NCBI GenBank assembly: GCA_022822545.1
Contig: JAJEBE010000050.1
Coordinates: 1-64,000, forward strand
Length of the DNA: 64,000 nt
Origin: Anaerolineae bacterium
GTDB lineage: Bacteria > Chloroflexota > Anaerolineae > Aggregatilineales > Phototrophicaceae
Direction: 5' to 3'
Shown one piece after another: positions 36,909-44,960 of the stretch (positions are counted from its first letter, which is position 1; each line of letters starts with the position of its first letter). The position numbers and the translations under genes are program-made. The notes under the pieces were generated by a model that saw only the letters and a list, made by a program, of their open reading frames with translations, had not been told where the DNA came from and searched no databases.

Positions 36909-37016
36909 AACACATTCTTATCTCGCAAATGGAACTTGCCGATTGTAGCGCAAAACGCTTACCGTATCAGCCGATTCAGACAACGACGATGGCACGCGTC
37001 GAACAAGTCTTTGCCA

Positions 37017-37045
37017 TTGCCAAGTGGGGCATTTCTGTCTAGTAT
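37017..37045 (+). promoter_or_regulatory. Putative promoter of the threonine aldolase gene
   Basis: TTGCCA (37017-37022) and TAGTAT (37040-37045) are 17 bp apart, about 40 bp before the aldolase ATG. The element mirrors the divergent ATPase promoter in the same 255-bp spacer. Confidence 0.55.
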
Positions 37046-37085
37046 CGCTTCGCATTGGCAAGCGCGGACGCAGTGGGCGAATCAA

Positions 37086-38126
37086 ATGAAATACATTGAT
37101 CTTAGAAGCGATACCGTAAGCCACCCGACAGACGAGATGCGCGAAGCTATGGCGCGGGCGGAAGTCGGCGATGACGTTTATCATGATGATCCGACCGTGA
37201 ACCAGCTCGAAGCCGATGCGGCTGCCTTGCTCGGCAAGGAGGCGGCCGTATTTGTCACGAGCGGCACACAGGGCAATCTCTGCGCTTTGCTGGCGCACTG
37301 CCAGCGCGGCGAGTCCATCATCATAGGAGATACCTCGCATATCTTCCGTTATGAACAAGGCGGCATGGCGCAGCTTGGCGGCATCCTCCCGCATACGCTG
37401 CCCGTGCAAGCCGATGGTACGATGCGCCTCTGTGACCTGGAAAACGCCATCAATCCGGACGATGAGCACAAACCGGTGACGCGCCTGGTTGCGCTGGAGA
37501 ATACGCACAATATGGCGGGCGGCGTGCCGATATCCGCCGCCTACACTGCCGAGGTAGCCGATTTCGCTCGCCGCAACAATCTGATCCTGCATATTGACGG
37601 CGCGCGCATCTTTAACGCGGCCGCCGCATTTGACGTCGATGTGAAGTCCCTGGTCGCTGGCGCCGATTCGGTGACATTCTGCCTCTCCAAGGGGCTCTGC
37701 GCTCCCGCTGGCTCCATCTTGGTGGGCAGTAAAGACTTCATCCGCCGGGCGCGCCGGGCGCGCAAGGTGCTTGGCGGCAGCCTGCGGCAAGCTGGCGTCC
37801 TCGCCGCCGCCGGCTTGATCGCCCTGCATAAAATGCGCCATCGTCTTGCCGAAGATCATCGTAACGCGCAACTGCTCGCTGAAGGTATGAGTGAAATCCC
37901 CGGTGTTGCCCTCAAGAGCCAAAACACAAACTTCGTCTTCTTCGCTTTGGCCGATGACGCCGGCGCGCCGCTTGACGAGTTTGTCCACAAATTGCGCCGC
38001 GACTATAATATCTTCATGTCGCCATACGGTGGCGAAAGCGGTCAGATACGTTTGCGTACGCACTTTTGGATTGATCGCGCCGCGATTGACAAGGTGACTT
38101 CGGCGGTGAGCGCAATTCTATCATGA
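37086..38126 (+). CDS. ltaE: Low-specificity L-threonine aldolase
   Basis: This 346-residue PLP enzyme cleaves L-threonine or allo-threonine to glycine and acetaldehyde. The N-terminus IDLRSDTVSHPTDEMREAM is the family hallmark. Further motifs are SGTQGNLCAL, GDTSHIF (His85), LENTHNMAGG, HIDGARIFNAA (Asp171 contacts PLP) and the PLP lysine in CLSKGLCAPAGS (Lys202). An upstream in-frame start would add 50 unrelated residues; the ATG at 37086 starts the conserved region and follows a good promoter. Its end overlaps the next gene by 4 bp (ATGA). Confidence 0.95.
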   Translation: MKYIDLRSDTVSHPTDEMREAMARAEVGDDVYHDDPTVNQLEADAAALLGKEAAVFVTSGTQGNLCALLAHCQRGESIIIGDTSHIFRYEQGGMAQLGGILPHTLPVQADGTMRLCDLENAINPDDEHKPVTRLVALENTHNMAGGVPISAAYTAEVADFARRNNLILHIDGARIFNAAAAFDVDVKSLVAGADSVTFCLSKGLCAPAGSILVGSKDFIRRARRARKVLGGSLRQAGVLAAAGLIALHKMRHRLAEDHRNAQLLAEGMSEIPGVALKSQNTNFVFFALADDAGAPLDEFVHKLRRDYNIFMSPYGGESGQIRLRTHFWIDRAAIDKVTSAVSAILS

Positions 38127-38866
38127 TGCCCAAGGCGCCTTTTGATCCATTGGAAAACTCGGAAGAACCGCCGCAGAATCAGGCAACCCTGTCCAATGCT
38201 TTGGAGCCTTCGGAAGGCCCCGCTGCTCACCGTCCTGACGCTCCGCGCTCGCAATATCGCGGCGCCAGCGATCCCCTGTTCGGCTTTATCATCGCCGCCG
38301 CGCTAAGCATCGGTCTCACGCCCCTGCTGCCCGGCAGCATTGAATTAAGATACACTTTGGCTTGGGGCGCCCTCGCCGGCGTCAGCGTACTCTCATGGCT
38401 TCTCGGCAATATGGAGCGCATCGGTCAGGAACGGCCGGAAAATCTCGGTTGGGGGATCTTGTACGCTGTCATGTTGGGTATCCCCTTCCTGGTCTTTCTC
38501 AGCCAGCAGGTGCTGGATCCAGCGGCGGACCGCCTCTTCCCGGGCATGACCGCAGGCAGCTTGCTTGCTTTCCTCGTCTTTGTCATGCCCATCGCCGAGA
38601 CGCTCTTTTTCCGCGGCTTGCTGCAGAGCCAGTTGGCATTTTGGCTCGTTGGCTTGCTGGCGACTCTCTGGAATATCGTGCTTTTCTTCCCCGTTATGTG
38701 GCAGTCCGTGGCAGAACTCCCGGCAGTCACCCTGGTCATCGTGATTCTGTTGCTGATGATGAATCTGCTTTACGTTTATGTTCGCAAGCGTAATGGCTTG
38801 GCTGCCAGTTGGATCTGTCAGATTGTCGCCAACCTCATCATTCTTTATATTCCATTTCTCCAGTAG
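38123..38866 (+). CDS. CPBP-like membrane protein lacking catalytic residues
   Basis: The product (247 residues) has about 48 disordered, Pro/Glu-rich residues and then roughly six membrane helices. The segment PIAETLFFRGLLQSQ (156-170) resembles the CPBP protease motif EExxxR, but only the first Glu (159) and the Arg (164) remain. The expected His of the second motif is missing (WNIVLFFPVMW) and that of the third is Gln233 (SWICQIVANL). I infer an inactive CPBP relative with a scaffold or transport role. It overlaps ltaE by 4 bp, so it is co-translated with it. Confidence 0.7.
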   Translation: MMPKAPFDPLENSEEPPQNQATLSNALEPSEGPAAHRPDAPRSQYRGASDPLFGFIIAAALSIGLTPLLPGSIELRYTLAWGALAGVSVLSWLLGNMERIGQERPENLGWGILYAVMLGIPFLVFLSQQVLDPAADRLFPGMTAGSLLAFLVFVMPIAETLFFRGLLQSQLAFWLVGLLATLWNIVLFFPVMWQSVAELPAVTLVIVILLLMMNLLYVYVRKRNGLAASWICQIVANLIILYIPFLQ

Positions 38867-38935
38867 GGGGCTAAGCCAAACAAAAGCCACGACTGCTTTG
38901 CCGCGGCTCATGAACTTGTTCAGGCTGATTGAATC

Positions 38936-39649
38936 TTATTCGGCCAAGTGCTCCAGCGGATCCGGCTTCGGCATCGGTTTGACGAAGCCCGCTGCGAAGA
39001 TGGTTAGGACGCCGGCCAGGAACCCGCCAATATGCGCCCAATGCGCGATGTCCGTCTCGACGCCGATCCAACCCACATGCTGCAAGACATCCATCAAAAG
39101 CCAATAGCCGAGGAAGACAACCGCCGGCAGCTTGATCGTCCAGACGAAAGGACGGAAGAAGCCCAGCATCGTGCGCACTTTGGCGTTCGGCTTAATCACG
39201 AGGAATCCGCCCATGATGCCCGCAATCGCGCCGCTTGCGCCGATGACCACTCCCGTATCGGTGACGGTGCAGACCGTATTTCCCAATGCCACATGCGCCA
39301 GCGTCGCCGCAACTCCGAAGCCCAAGTAAGCCAGCGCGTACTTCACGCTGCCCAGGTAGCGCTCCACCAAGCCGCCGAAGAGGAAGAGAAACCACATATT
39401 GCCCAAAACATGAGCCACGCTCGCGTGAAGGAAAAGGCTGCGGAAGGTATCCAGGCTGGTTGTGGCGATCGATTGTTCGCCAATCTTGCACACTTCCAGG
39501 CCATAATTCTGCAGCGCCGCCTTGAGGAAGCCGTCGCCTTTGGCATCCACCGAGAGTTCCCAAAGGAAGACCAGGAGGTTGATGACGATGATAACGATAG
39601 TCGCTTTTGGGATTGATTTGTCGCGCCCGACAACATGTATAGGAAACAT
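38936..39649 (-). CDS. Rhomboid-family intramembrane serine protease (second of two)
   Basis: The 237-residue protein has about six helices and cuts membrane proteins within the bilayer. The catalytic serine lies in GASGAIAG and the catalytic His in WAHIGGF. The HVLGNMWFLFLFG segment provides the HxxxN oxyanion motif. It follows another rhomboid gene on the same strand after 78 bp. The two share layout (a large first loop after helix 1) but differ greatly in sequence, indicating old duplication. The substrate is unknown. Confidence 0.92.
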   Translation of the reverse strand: MFPIHVVGRDKSIPKATIVIIVINLLVFLWELSVDAKGDGFLKAALQNYGLEVCKIGEQSIATTSLDTFRSLFLHASVAHVLGNMWFLFLFGGLVERYLGSVKYALAYLGFGVAATLAHVALGNTVCTVTDTGVVIGASGAIAGIMGGFLVIKPNAKVRTMLGFFRPFVWTIKLPAVVFLGYWLLMDVLQHVGWIGVETDIAHWAHIGGFLAGVLTIFAAGFVKPMPKPDPLEHLAE

Positions 39650-39727
39650 AATGAGAGCCTCACTATCCTCATCGCCTACTACGTTAACATAGGGGATTGG
39701 TTTCGTGCAAGCCTGCGCGGGGCTCGC

Positions 39728-40417
39728 CTAAATGCGCGGTATGCGCGGCGGCGCGATGAAAAAGGACAAGAAAAAGATCAGCGCCAAGCCAGTGATGAAA
39801 CCGCCAACATGACCCCAATGTACATTTATCCGCGGCGCGACTGAACCAACCTGGTAGAAGAATTGCAAGAAAAACCAGTAGACAAGATACACCCAGGCCG
39901 GAACATTGATGTCATAGTTGAAGGCCTTCAGGATCACAATTTTTGACTTGATCCGGTCGGTCGGAAACAAGAAAAGAAAGGCGCCGATGATGCCGGATAT
40001 GGCGCCGCTTGAGCCGACCATGTATAGCGGTTCTGCGCAGCTACCCCCGTCGAAGAGCAGATGACCCAGGTGCCCGCCGAATCCCACGAGCAGATAAAAG
40101 GCCAGGAAACGCAGGCGTCCGATATGTTCCTCTATCCGCGAACCGAAGACATAGAATATGATGATGTTCGATGTGAGATGCAGGAAACTCATGTGCAGAA
40201 AGATGCTGCGGATGCCATCAATCAAGGTCTCGGACAAGGGCTGCGCCTGTACCGCGCAGATATCCAGCGCATAATTTTGGTACACCTCCTCCAGCGACAA
40301 GCCGCCCAGGAAGGCGAAAATCAGGACATATACAAAAAGCAATACATTGGCGACTGTGACAAAGAAAGCCACATAGGGTCGGTAATTCGACGTGCCAACG
40401 ATTTTGTAAGGGATCAT
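39728..40417 (-). CDS. Rhomboid-family intramembrane serine protease (first of two)
   Basis: This 229-residue membrane protease has the rhomboid motifs HLTSNIIIFYVFG (HxxxN), GSSGAISG with the nucleophilic Ser, and WGHVGGF with the catalytic His. About six helices are visible. The C-terminus is very short and ends in a Pro/Arg/Ile-rich tail. The ribosome-binding site is weak. It lies downstream of citrate synthase on the same strand after about 130 bp, probably in a separate unit. Confidence 0.92.
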   Translation of the reverse strand: MIPYKIVGTSNYRPYVAFFVTVANVLLFVYVLIFAFLGGLSLEEVYQNYALDICAVQAQPLSETLIDGIRSIFLHMSFLHLTSNIIIFYVFGSRIEEHIGRLRFLAFYLLVGFGGHLGHLLFDGGSCAEPLYMVGSSGAISGIIGAFLFLFPTDRIKSKIVILKAFNYDINVPAWVYLVYWFFLQFFYQVGSVAPRINVHWGHVGGFITGLALIFFLSFFIAPPRIPRI

Positions 40418-40545
40418 ACCGCCGCGTCCGCATGCAACTACGCTACCAGATTAGCATAGTGAACGGTCGTATGGCAAACATGCGCCTAAAAGCAAACGGG
40501 CTTATCGAATCGGACGGGCATGCAGCCTTGCCCGGGTTCGCGAGA

Positions 40546-41682
40546 TTATCTCTCGTCCATAGGTACAAATTTTCGATCCTGCGGACCAACATAATTCGCC
40601 TTGGGACGAATCAAACGCCCGCCCATCTGCGCAATCACATGCGCCGACCAGCCCGATATCCGCGACATGGCGAATAGCGGCGTGAACATATCAATATCCA
40701 GGCCCAGCAGGTACAAAACGACGGCGCTGTAATAATCCACATTGGGGTATAAATTGCGCTGGACAAAATAGTCGTCGGCGCGCGCTGTCTCCGCCAGCTT
40801 GACGGCAATATCCAGCCATTTGCGCTGGCCAGAGCTTTCCGCCAGCGCTTCGGCATGCCGCCGCAATATGCCCGCGCGGGGATCATTCGACTTATAAACG
40901 CGGTGACCGATGCCCATGATGCGCCGCTGGCCTGTCTTGATGTTTTGCTCGAACCAGGGCAGGACATTATCGACATCGCCGATTGCGATAAACATCTTCA
41001 TCGCTTCGGAATTTGCGCCGCCGTGTGATGGGCCTTTTAAGGCGCTGATGCCGGCGACAATCGCGCTGTGTAAATCCGAACCGGTGGCGGTGACCACACG
41101 CGCTGCGAAAGTGCTCGCGTTCATGCCGTGTTCCGCCAGCAAAACAAGATAGACATTCAAAGCGGCGCAAGCCGTCGCATCCGGCTCATCGCCAGACATC
41201 ATGTAGACGAAGTTCTCCGCTACGCTCAAGTCGCCGCGGGGCGCAATCGGCCCCTGGCCCTTGGCGATGCGCATCCAGGCGGCGCAGATCGTCGTGATTT
41301 GGCCGGTTAGCCGGAAGGCCTTCGCCTGGGCGAGATCCTTGTCGCTCAGGTTTTCGGCATCTGGATCGAAGGCTGAAAGCATGGATACCGCCGTTCGCAG
41401 CACGGCCATCGCCGGCGTCGCCGCGGGCAGAGACTTCATCATGTTGATCACAGCGTCAGGGATGGAAGCCTCCGCCGCGATCGTCGACCGCAAGCTTTCG
41501 TATTCCTTAGGCTTCGGCAAGCGCGTGTTAAAGAGCAGAAACAAGATTTCTTCAAATGAGGTGGTTTCGGCGAGATCTTCGATGGCATAGCCACTGTAAA
41601 TCAGCTTGCCAATGCTGCCATCGATGTAGCTTGTGTTGATATCGGCGACGATTGCTTCCTCAAGCCCACCCTTGTTAGTCAT
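40546..41682 (-). CDS. gltA: Citrate synthase (type II-like, short form)
   Basis: Citrate synthase condenses oxaloacetate and acetyl-CoA, the entry step of the TCA cycle. At 378 residues it is the compact form common in archaea and many Gram-positive-like bacteria, although a 2-methylcitrate synthase cannot be excluded. Catalytic regions are visible: LKGPSHGGANSEAM (first His), MGIGHRVYKSNDPRA (second His) and the Asp in NVDYYSAVVLYLLG. The ATG has AAGGAG 9 nt upstream and a good promoter lies about 60 bp further. No prp gene is adjacent, favouring the TCA role. Confidence 0.93.
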   Translation of the reverse strand: MTNKGGLEEAIVADINTSYIDGSIGKLIYSGYAIEDLAETTSFEEILFLLFNTRLPKPKEYESLRSTIAAEASIPDAVINMMKSLPAATPAMAVLRTAVSMLSAFDPDAENLSDKDLAQAKAFRLTGQITTICAAWMRIAKGQGPIAPRGDLSVAENFVYMMSGDEPDATACAALNVYLVLLAEHGMNASTFAARVVTATGSDLHSAIVAGISALKGPSHGGANSEAMKMFIAIGDVDNVLPWFEQNIKTGQRRIMGIGHRVYKSNDPRAGILRRHAEALAESSGQRKWLDIAVKLAETARADDYFVQRNLYPNVDYYSAVVLYLLGLDIDMFTPLFAMSRISGWSAHVIAQMGGRLIRPKANYVGPQDRKFVPMDER

Positions 41683-41740
41683 GTACTGCTTCTCCTTCGT
41701 GACGCCTGCGCCAGCTTCGACAGCGAAAATAATGCGCGCT

Positions 41741-41769
41741 AGTATAGCACTCGGTCAAACGCGCTTCAA
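41741..41769 (-). promoter_or_regulatory. Putative promoter of citrate synthase
   Basis: On the minus strand TTGAAG (41764-41769) and TATACT (41741-41746) are separated by 17 bp, giving a predicted leader of about 50 nt. Confidence 0.55.
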
Positions 41770-41855
41770 GCTATACAAATGGCGCAAACGCGCATCATCG
41801 GCAAGGCTCGTTTTAAGGCCGATTGCGAGTCAGATGCCGCATGAGAAAGTTGCCG

Positions 41856-41884
41856 TTGCCAGTTTTACCTGCCTGTGCTAACCT
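41856..41884 (+). promoter_or_regulatory. Putative promoter of the leader upstream of the JAMM/UBL/E1 operon
   Basis: TTGCCA (41856-41861) and TAACCT (41879-41884) are spaced by 17 bp, directed toward the JAMM gene. The -10 is weak, so the call is tentative. Confidence 0.4.
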
Positions 41885-41890
41885 GCTGCG

Positions 41891-42053
41891 CATGCCTAGG
41901 ATTGATCCACAAAGCCGCGCGGCGCTACATGTTTGTTGTCTCTGTTGTTGCGAGATGAACTTTTGCCGCGTCGGGGTCCCGGCTGTCTGAAGCAATCGCG
42001 CTTAATGCGCTGCGGAATAAGACGGGAGCCAGCCCAAGCGGCCGGCTTTTTTT
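41891..42053 (+). ncRNA. Possible structured leader or small RNA of about 160 nt
   Basis: A candidate promoter is followed by about 160 nt with no ORF, rich in local inverted repeats (GCCGCGCGGC at 41914-41923; GCGC-TTAAT-GCGC at 41998-42010), ending in a convincing intrinsic terminator. I could not match it to T-box, SAM, TPP, cobalamin, SRP or RNase P consensus motifs. It could be a metabolite-sensing attenuator of the downstream operon or an independent small RNA. Confidence 0.35.
42027..42053 (+). terminator. Intrinsic terminator just before the JAMM gene
   Basis: AGCCAGCC (42027-42034) pairs with GGCCGGCT (42040-42047) with one mismatch around a 5-nt loop, followed by seven T residues (42047-42053). 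It stops about 28 bp before the JAMM start, so it could act as an attenuator for the operon. Confidence 0.7.
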
Positions 42054-42081
42054 GTTGGCGGAAAAGGACGGATACAAGGTG

Positions 42082-42507
42082 ATGCGCGTCAGCCTGAGCA
42101 AAGCATTGCAACAGCGTATCTTTGAACAGATGGAAGCGACCTATCCCAATGAGGGCGGCGGCTTTCTGCTGGGGCAGGTCGAGGGGGATCTTGTCACTAT
42201 TGTTGACATCATACAAGTGGAAAACGTCTTTGCCGTGGAGGAGCAGCACCATCGCTATGCCATGACGCCGCAAGATTGGATACGCCTCGAAGATGAAGCG
42301 GACGAACGCGGGTTTAGTCTGGTCGGCTATTATCACAGCCACCCGGATTCGCCGGCGATTCCTTCCGAATACGATCGGGAGCACGCCTTGCCAAACTTCG
42401 TCTATATCATCACATCGGTCATGATGGCGCGCGCCGATGATATGCGCGCCTGGCTGCTCCGGCCCGATCGGGGGGCGTTTGATGGCGCCTTGTTGCGCCT
42501 CTCATAG
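42082..42507 (+). CDS. JAMM/MPN-type metallopeptidase (Mec/QbsD-like)
   Basis: This 141-residue cytoplasmic zinc peptidase of the JAB1/MPN+ family cleaves next to ubiquitin-like sulfur carriers. The JAMM motif is complete: Glu24 in NEGGGFLLGQ, and HSHPDSPAIPSEYD with His85, His87, Ser95 and Asp98 (HxHx7SxxD). The next two genes encode a ubiquitin-like carrier ending in GGRR and an E1-like protein, so the likely job is to trim the carrier tail or release a product from it, as Mec does with CysO. A GTG 3 bp upstream is an alternative start; the ribosome-binding site is poor. Confidence 0.9.
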   Translation: MRVSLSKALQQRIFEQMEATYPNEGGGFLLGQVEGDLVTIVDIIQVENVFAVEEQHHRYAMTPQDWIRLEDEADERGFSLVGYYHSHPDSPAIPSEYDREHALPNFVYIITSVMMARADDMRAWLLRPDRGAFDGALLRLS

Positions 42508-42593
42508 CCATTGGCGCGGCCGCAGGTAAGATACCGGCGCCAGATGGCGTATATGACATAGAAGAGTCCAAAGCGGTACAAGGAGAGTAAATT

Positions 42594-42869
42594 ATGGCAA
42601 AAGTCCGAATTCCGACGCCATTGCGCGCCTTCACCGAAGGGGCGGCCAATATTGATGTCGCTGGCGCCACCGTTGGCGAAGCGCTGGTGAACCTGGTCGA
42701 GCAACATCCGGAATTGCGCGATCATCTGTTCAACGATGATGAACTGCGCAGTTTTGTCAATGTCTTCATCGGCGATGAAGATATCCGCTTCCTGCAAGGC
42801 TTGGATACCGAGATCGCCGCTGACGAAAGCCTGCGCATCATCCCGAGTATCGCCGGCGGCCGCCGTTAG
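42594..42869 (+). CDS. Ubiquitin-like sulfur carrier protein (MoaD/ThiS/CysO-like) ending in GGRR
   Basis: The 91-residue beta-grasp protein begins KVRIPTPLRAFT, typical of MoaD/CysO, and contains the AGATVGEALVNLVEQHPELR helix. It ends IIPSIAGGRR, so the active diglycine (Gly88-Gly89) is capped by two arginines. Carriers must expose GG to be adenylated and thiocarboxylated, so the cap would have to be removed; the JAMM peptidase encoded 86 bp upstream is the obvious candidate. An AAGGAG site precedes the ATG. It may supply sulfur for cysteine, molybdopterin, thiamine or tRNA, or may be conjugated to proteins; sequence alone does not decide. Confidence 0.92.
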   Translation: MAKVRIPTPLRAFTEGAANIDVAGATVGEALVNLVEQHPELRDHLFNDDELRSFVNVFIGDEDIRFLQGLDTEIAADESLRIIPSIAGGRR

Positions 42870-42886
42870 TATACGGAGAATTGGAT

Positions 42887-44131
42887 ATGACTGAATTGCA
42901 TCAGCGCCTGGCTGACTTAAGTAATGAGGAGGTCAAGCGCTACAGCCGCCATGTCATCATGCCCGAAGTTGGCATGGAAGGGCAGCGCCGCTTGAAGGCT
43001 TCGTCCGTCTTGCTTATCGGCACCGGCGGCTTGGGCAGCCCGCTCGCGCTTTACCTGGCGGCGGCCGGCATTGGGCGCATCGGCCTGGTCGATTACGATG
43101 TGGTCGACTTCACCAATTTGCAGCGGCAGGTCATCCACGGCGTCAGCACAGTCGGCGCCTCCAAGCTGGATAGCGCCGCGGCCCGCATGCTGGACCTCAA
43201 TCCAGACATCGCTGTCGTCAAATACAACGAGCCCCTCACCTCGGAGAACGCCCTGCGCATATTCAGCGACGATTGGGACATCGTCATCGATGGCACCGAC
43301 AACTTCCCGACGCGCTATCTCGTCAACGACGCCTGTGTCAAACTGGGCATCCCCAATGTCTACGGCAGCATTTTCCGTTTCGAAGGTCAACTGAGCGTCT
43401 TTTATGGCGAACAAGGTCCCTGCTATCGCTGCATGTTCCCGGAGCCGCCGCCGCCCGGTCTGGTCCCCAGTTGCGCCGAAGGCGGCGTCCTGGGCATTCT
43501 GCCCGGCACCATCGGCACGATGCAGGCGACCGAAGCGATCAAGCTTCTGCTGGGGATCGGCGATCCCATGATCGGCCGGATGATGCTCTACGATGCGCTG
43601 GAAATGAGCTTCCACACGATCAAAATCCACAAGGATCCGAATTGCCCCGTCTGCGGCAGCGCCAAGGAAGACATCGAACTGATCGACTATGAGCAATTCT
43701 GCGGGATGCCCGCGCATGACCATAGCGAATACAGCTCGGTCGAAGACAGCGCCGATATCGATATCAAGACCGTCACCGTGCACGATGTCAAATCGGCGCT
43801 GGAAAACGGCGATGACGTGGTCGTGATTGACGTCCGCGACCCGCATGAATGGGAAATCAGCGCCATCGACGGCGCCCTGCGCATCCCCAAGCCGGATATC
43901 CAATTGGCGAAAAATGGCGTTCAAGCTGGCCGGAAGCTCTTGGAAGAGACGGTTCTGAACAATATTCCCAAGGACAAGACGCTGTACCTGCATTGCCGCT
44001 CGGGCAAGCGCAGCGCCGATAGCATCGCCTACTTGTCGGAGATCGGCTACGACCTGGACAAGATGTATAATGTCGAGGGTGGCATCCTGGCTTGGGCGGA
44101 TGAAATCGATCCGGAGATGCCTAAGTATTAG
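42887..44131 (+). CDS. E1-like adenylyltransferase with C-terminal rhodanese (MoeZ/MoeB type)
   Basis: The 414-residue cytoplasmic enzyme adenylates the C-terminal glycine of a ubiquitin-like carrier and transfers sulfur to it. The ThiF/MoeB domain (1-265) has the ATP motif GTGGLG (45-50), Cys196 in PSCAEGGVLG as possible thioester residue, and zinc cysteines 179/182 and 253/256. A rhodanese domain (about 293-414) has LHCRSGKRS with the persulfide Cys370. The architecture matches mycobacterial MoeZ and eukaryotic Uba4. The ATG at 42887 has GGAG 8 nt upstream and lies 17 bp after the carrier gene, so they are one operon. Confidence 0.95.
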   Translation: MTELHQRLADLSNEEVKRYSRHVIMPEVGMEGQRRLKASSVLLIGTGGLGSPLALYLAAAGIGRIGLVDYDVVDFTNLQRQVIHGVSTVGASKLDSAAARMLDLNPDIAVVKYNEPLTSENALRIFSDDWDIVIDGTDNFPTRYLVNDACVKLGIPNVYGSIFRFEGQLSVFYGEQGPCYRCMFPEPPPPGLVPSCAEGGVLGILPGTIGTMQATEAIKLLLGIGDPMIGRMMLYDALEMSFHTIKIHKDPNCPVCGSAKEDIELIDYEQFCGMPAHDHSEYSSVEDSADIDIKTVTVHDVKSALENGDDVVVIDVRDPHEWEISAIDGALRIPKPDIQLAKNGVQAGRKLLEETVLNNIPKDKTLYLHCRSGKRSADSIAYLSEIGYDLDKMYNVEGGILAWADEIDPEMPKY

Positions 44132-44197
44132 CAGGCAATTTAGATGATGCGCTAGACTTTACTTAGCATCACACATTTCCAGTGAAAGGATTGATAC

Positions 44198-44884
44198 ATG
44201 GAAGAAAAGAGAAAGCCCTATGTGACCATCTCCTTCAGACAGCCGCGGCACTCCCTCGCCGTACTCGTGATAATGCTTTCAATTGGGGTGATTGCCGGAG
44301 CATTCGTCATTCAGGAATTCCAGCGGTGGCAAAAGCAGATGCTGGAAACAGAGGCTCGCTTGCATGAAACAGAAGGCACATTGAGGGAGATGACAAATCG
44401 CCTGCATACAACGGAAACCAGTTTGAATGAAACAGGGACCAAACTGCAAGAAACGGAAGCTGAATTGCTTGAAGCCAAGAAGCAGTTGGAAACCTATTTA
44501 CCCATAAGCCCATTGAATGAACCCATCGCTTTTATTTCCGATACTTGGGGTATTAGTGCGCTAACTTGCATACGAATGCCACAAGGTTATTGGACGGGGT
44601 GGGGATCTGAAGATGGTATAGGCAGGCTGCTCTTCTATTTCGCAAGAGAATGGGATAGCGTCGAGTCCATAAATGAAAACGGTCAATATACGCTCGTCGG
44701 CGAAGACGAGTGGGGCGCTAACTGGGATGAAGAAGAAGGGTTTCAAAACCAAAGCTATTACACGCATGCGGCTGTACAGGAGTCGCACCCATTCACCTGG
44801 TCAAAATCGAAATATTGGTACAACAACAAAGAAAGCTGGGAAGGCCGGCTTACTGACTATTGTCGTGAAGCCTTGCAACCATAA
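44198..44884 (+). CDS. Membrane-anchored coiled-coil protein of unknown function
   Basis: I do not recognise the family. The 228-residue product has a short cytoplasmic N-terminus, one membrane helix (about 19-39), a coiled coil (about 42-98) built from repeated LxETE-type units (LHETEGTLREM, LHTTETSLNET, LQETEAELLEA), and a Trp/Tyr/Asn-rich C-terminal domain of about 125 residues that is probably outside the membrane. AAAGGA lies 8 nt before the ATG. The gene is visibly AT-richer than its neighbours, which hints at recent acquisition or lineage-specific origin. It follows the E1 gene by 66 bp but has its own terminator and no evident functional link. Confidence 0.75.
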   Translation: MEEKRKPYVTISFRQPRHSLAVLVIMLSIGVIAGAFVIQEFQRWQKQMLETEARLHETEGTLREMTNRLHTTETSLNETGTKLQETEAELLEAKKQLETYLPISPLNEPIAFISDTWGISALTCIRMPQGYWTGWGSEDGIGRLLFYFAREWDSVESINENGQYTLVGEDEWGANWDEEEGFQNQSYYTHAAVQESHPFTWSKSKYWYNNKESWEGRLTDYCREALQP

Positions 44885-44901
44885 GCAGCCACAAATCGAA
44901 A

Positions 44902-44927
44902 AAAGCCCCGCGACTTGCCGGGGCTTT
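44902..44927. terminator. Bidirectional intrinsic terminator between convergent genes
   Basis: AAAGCCCCG (44902-44910) and CGGGGCTTT (44919-44927) form a perfect 9-bp stem with an 8-nt loop. Flanking A-rich and T-rich sequence makes it functional both for the upstream plus-strand gene and for the korAB operon on the minus strand. Confidence 0.85.
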
Positions 44928-44960
44928 ATCTTGCCAGGATTTCGAGCGCTGCGATAACCC

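Noticed and set aside
41891..42053. Identification of the leader as T-box, SAM riboswitch, 6S or SRP RNA
   Set aside because: None of the conserved sequence blocks of these RNAs is present; only the length and terminator fit, so it is left unassigned.
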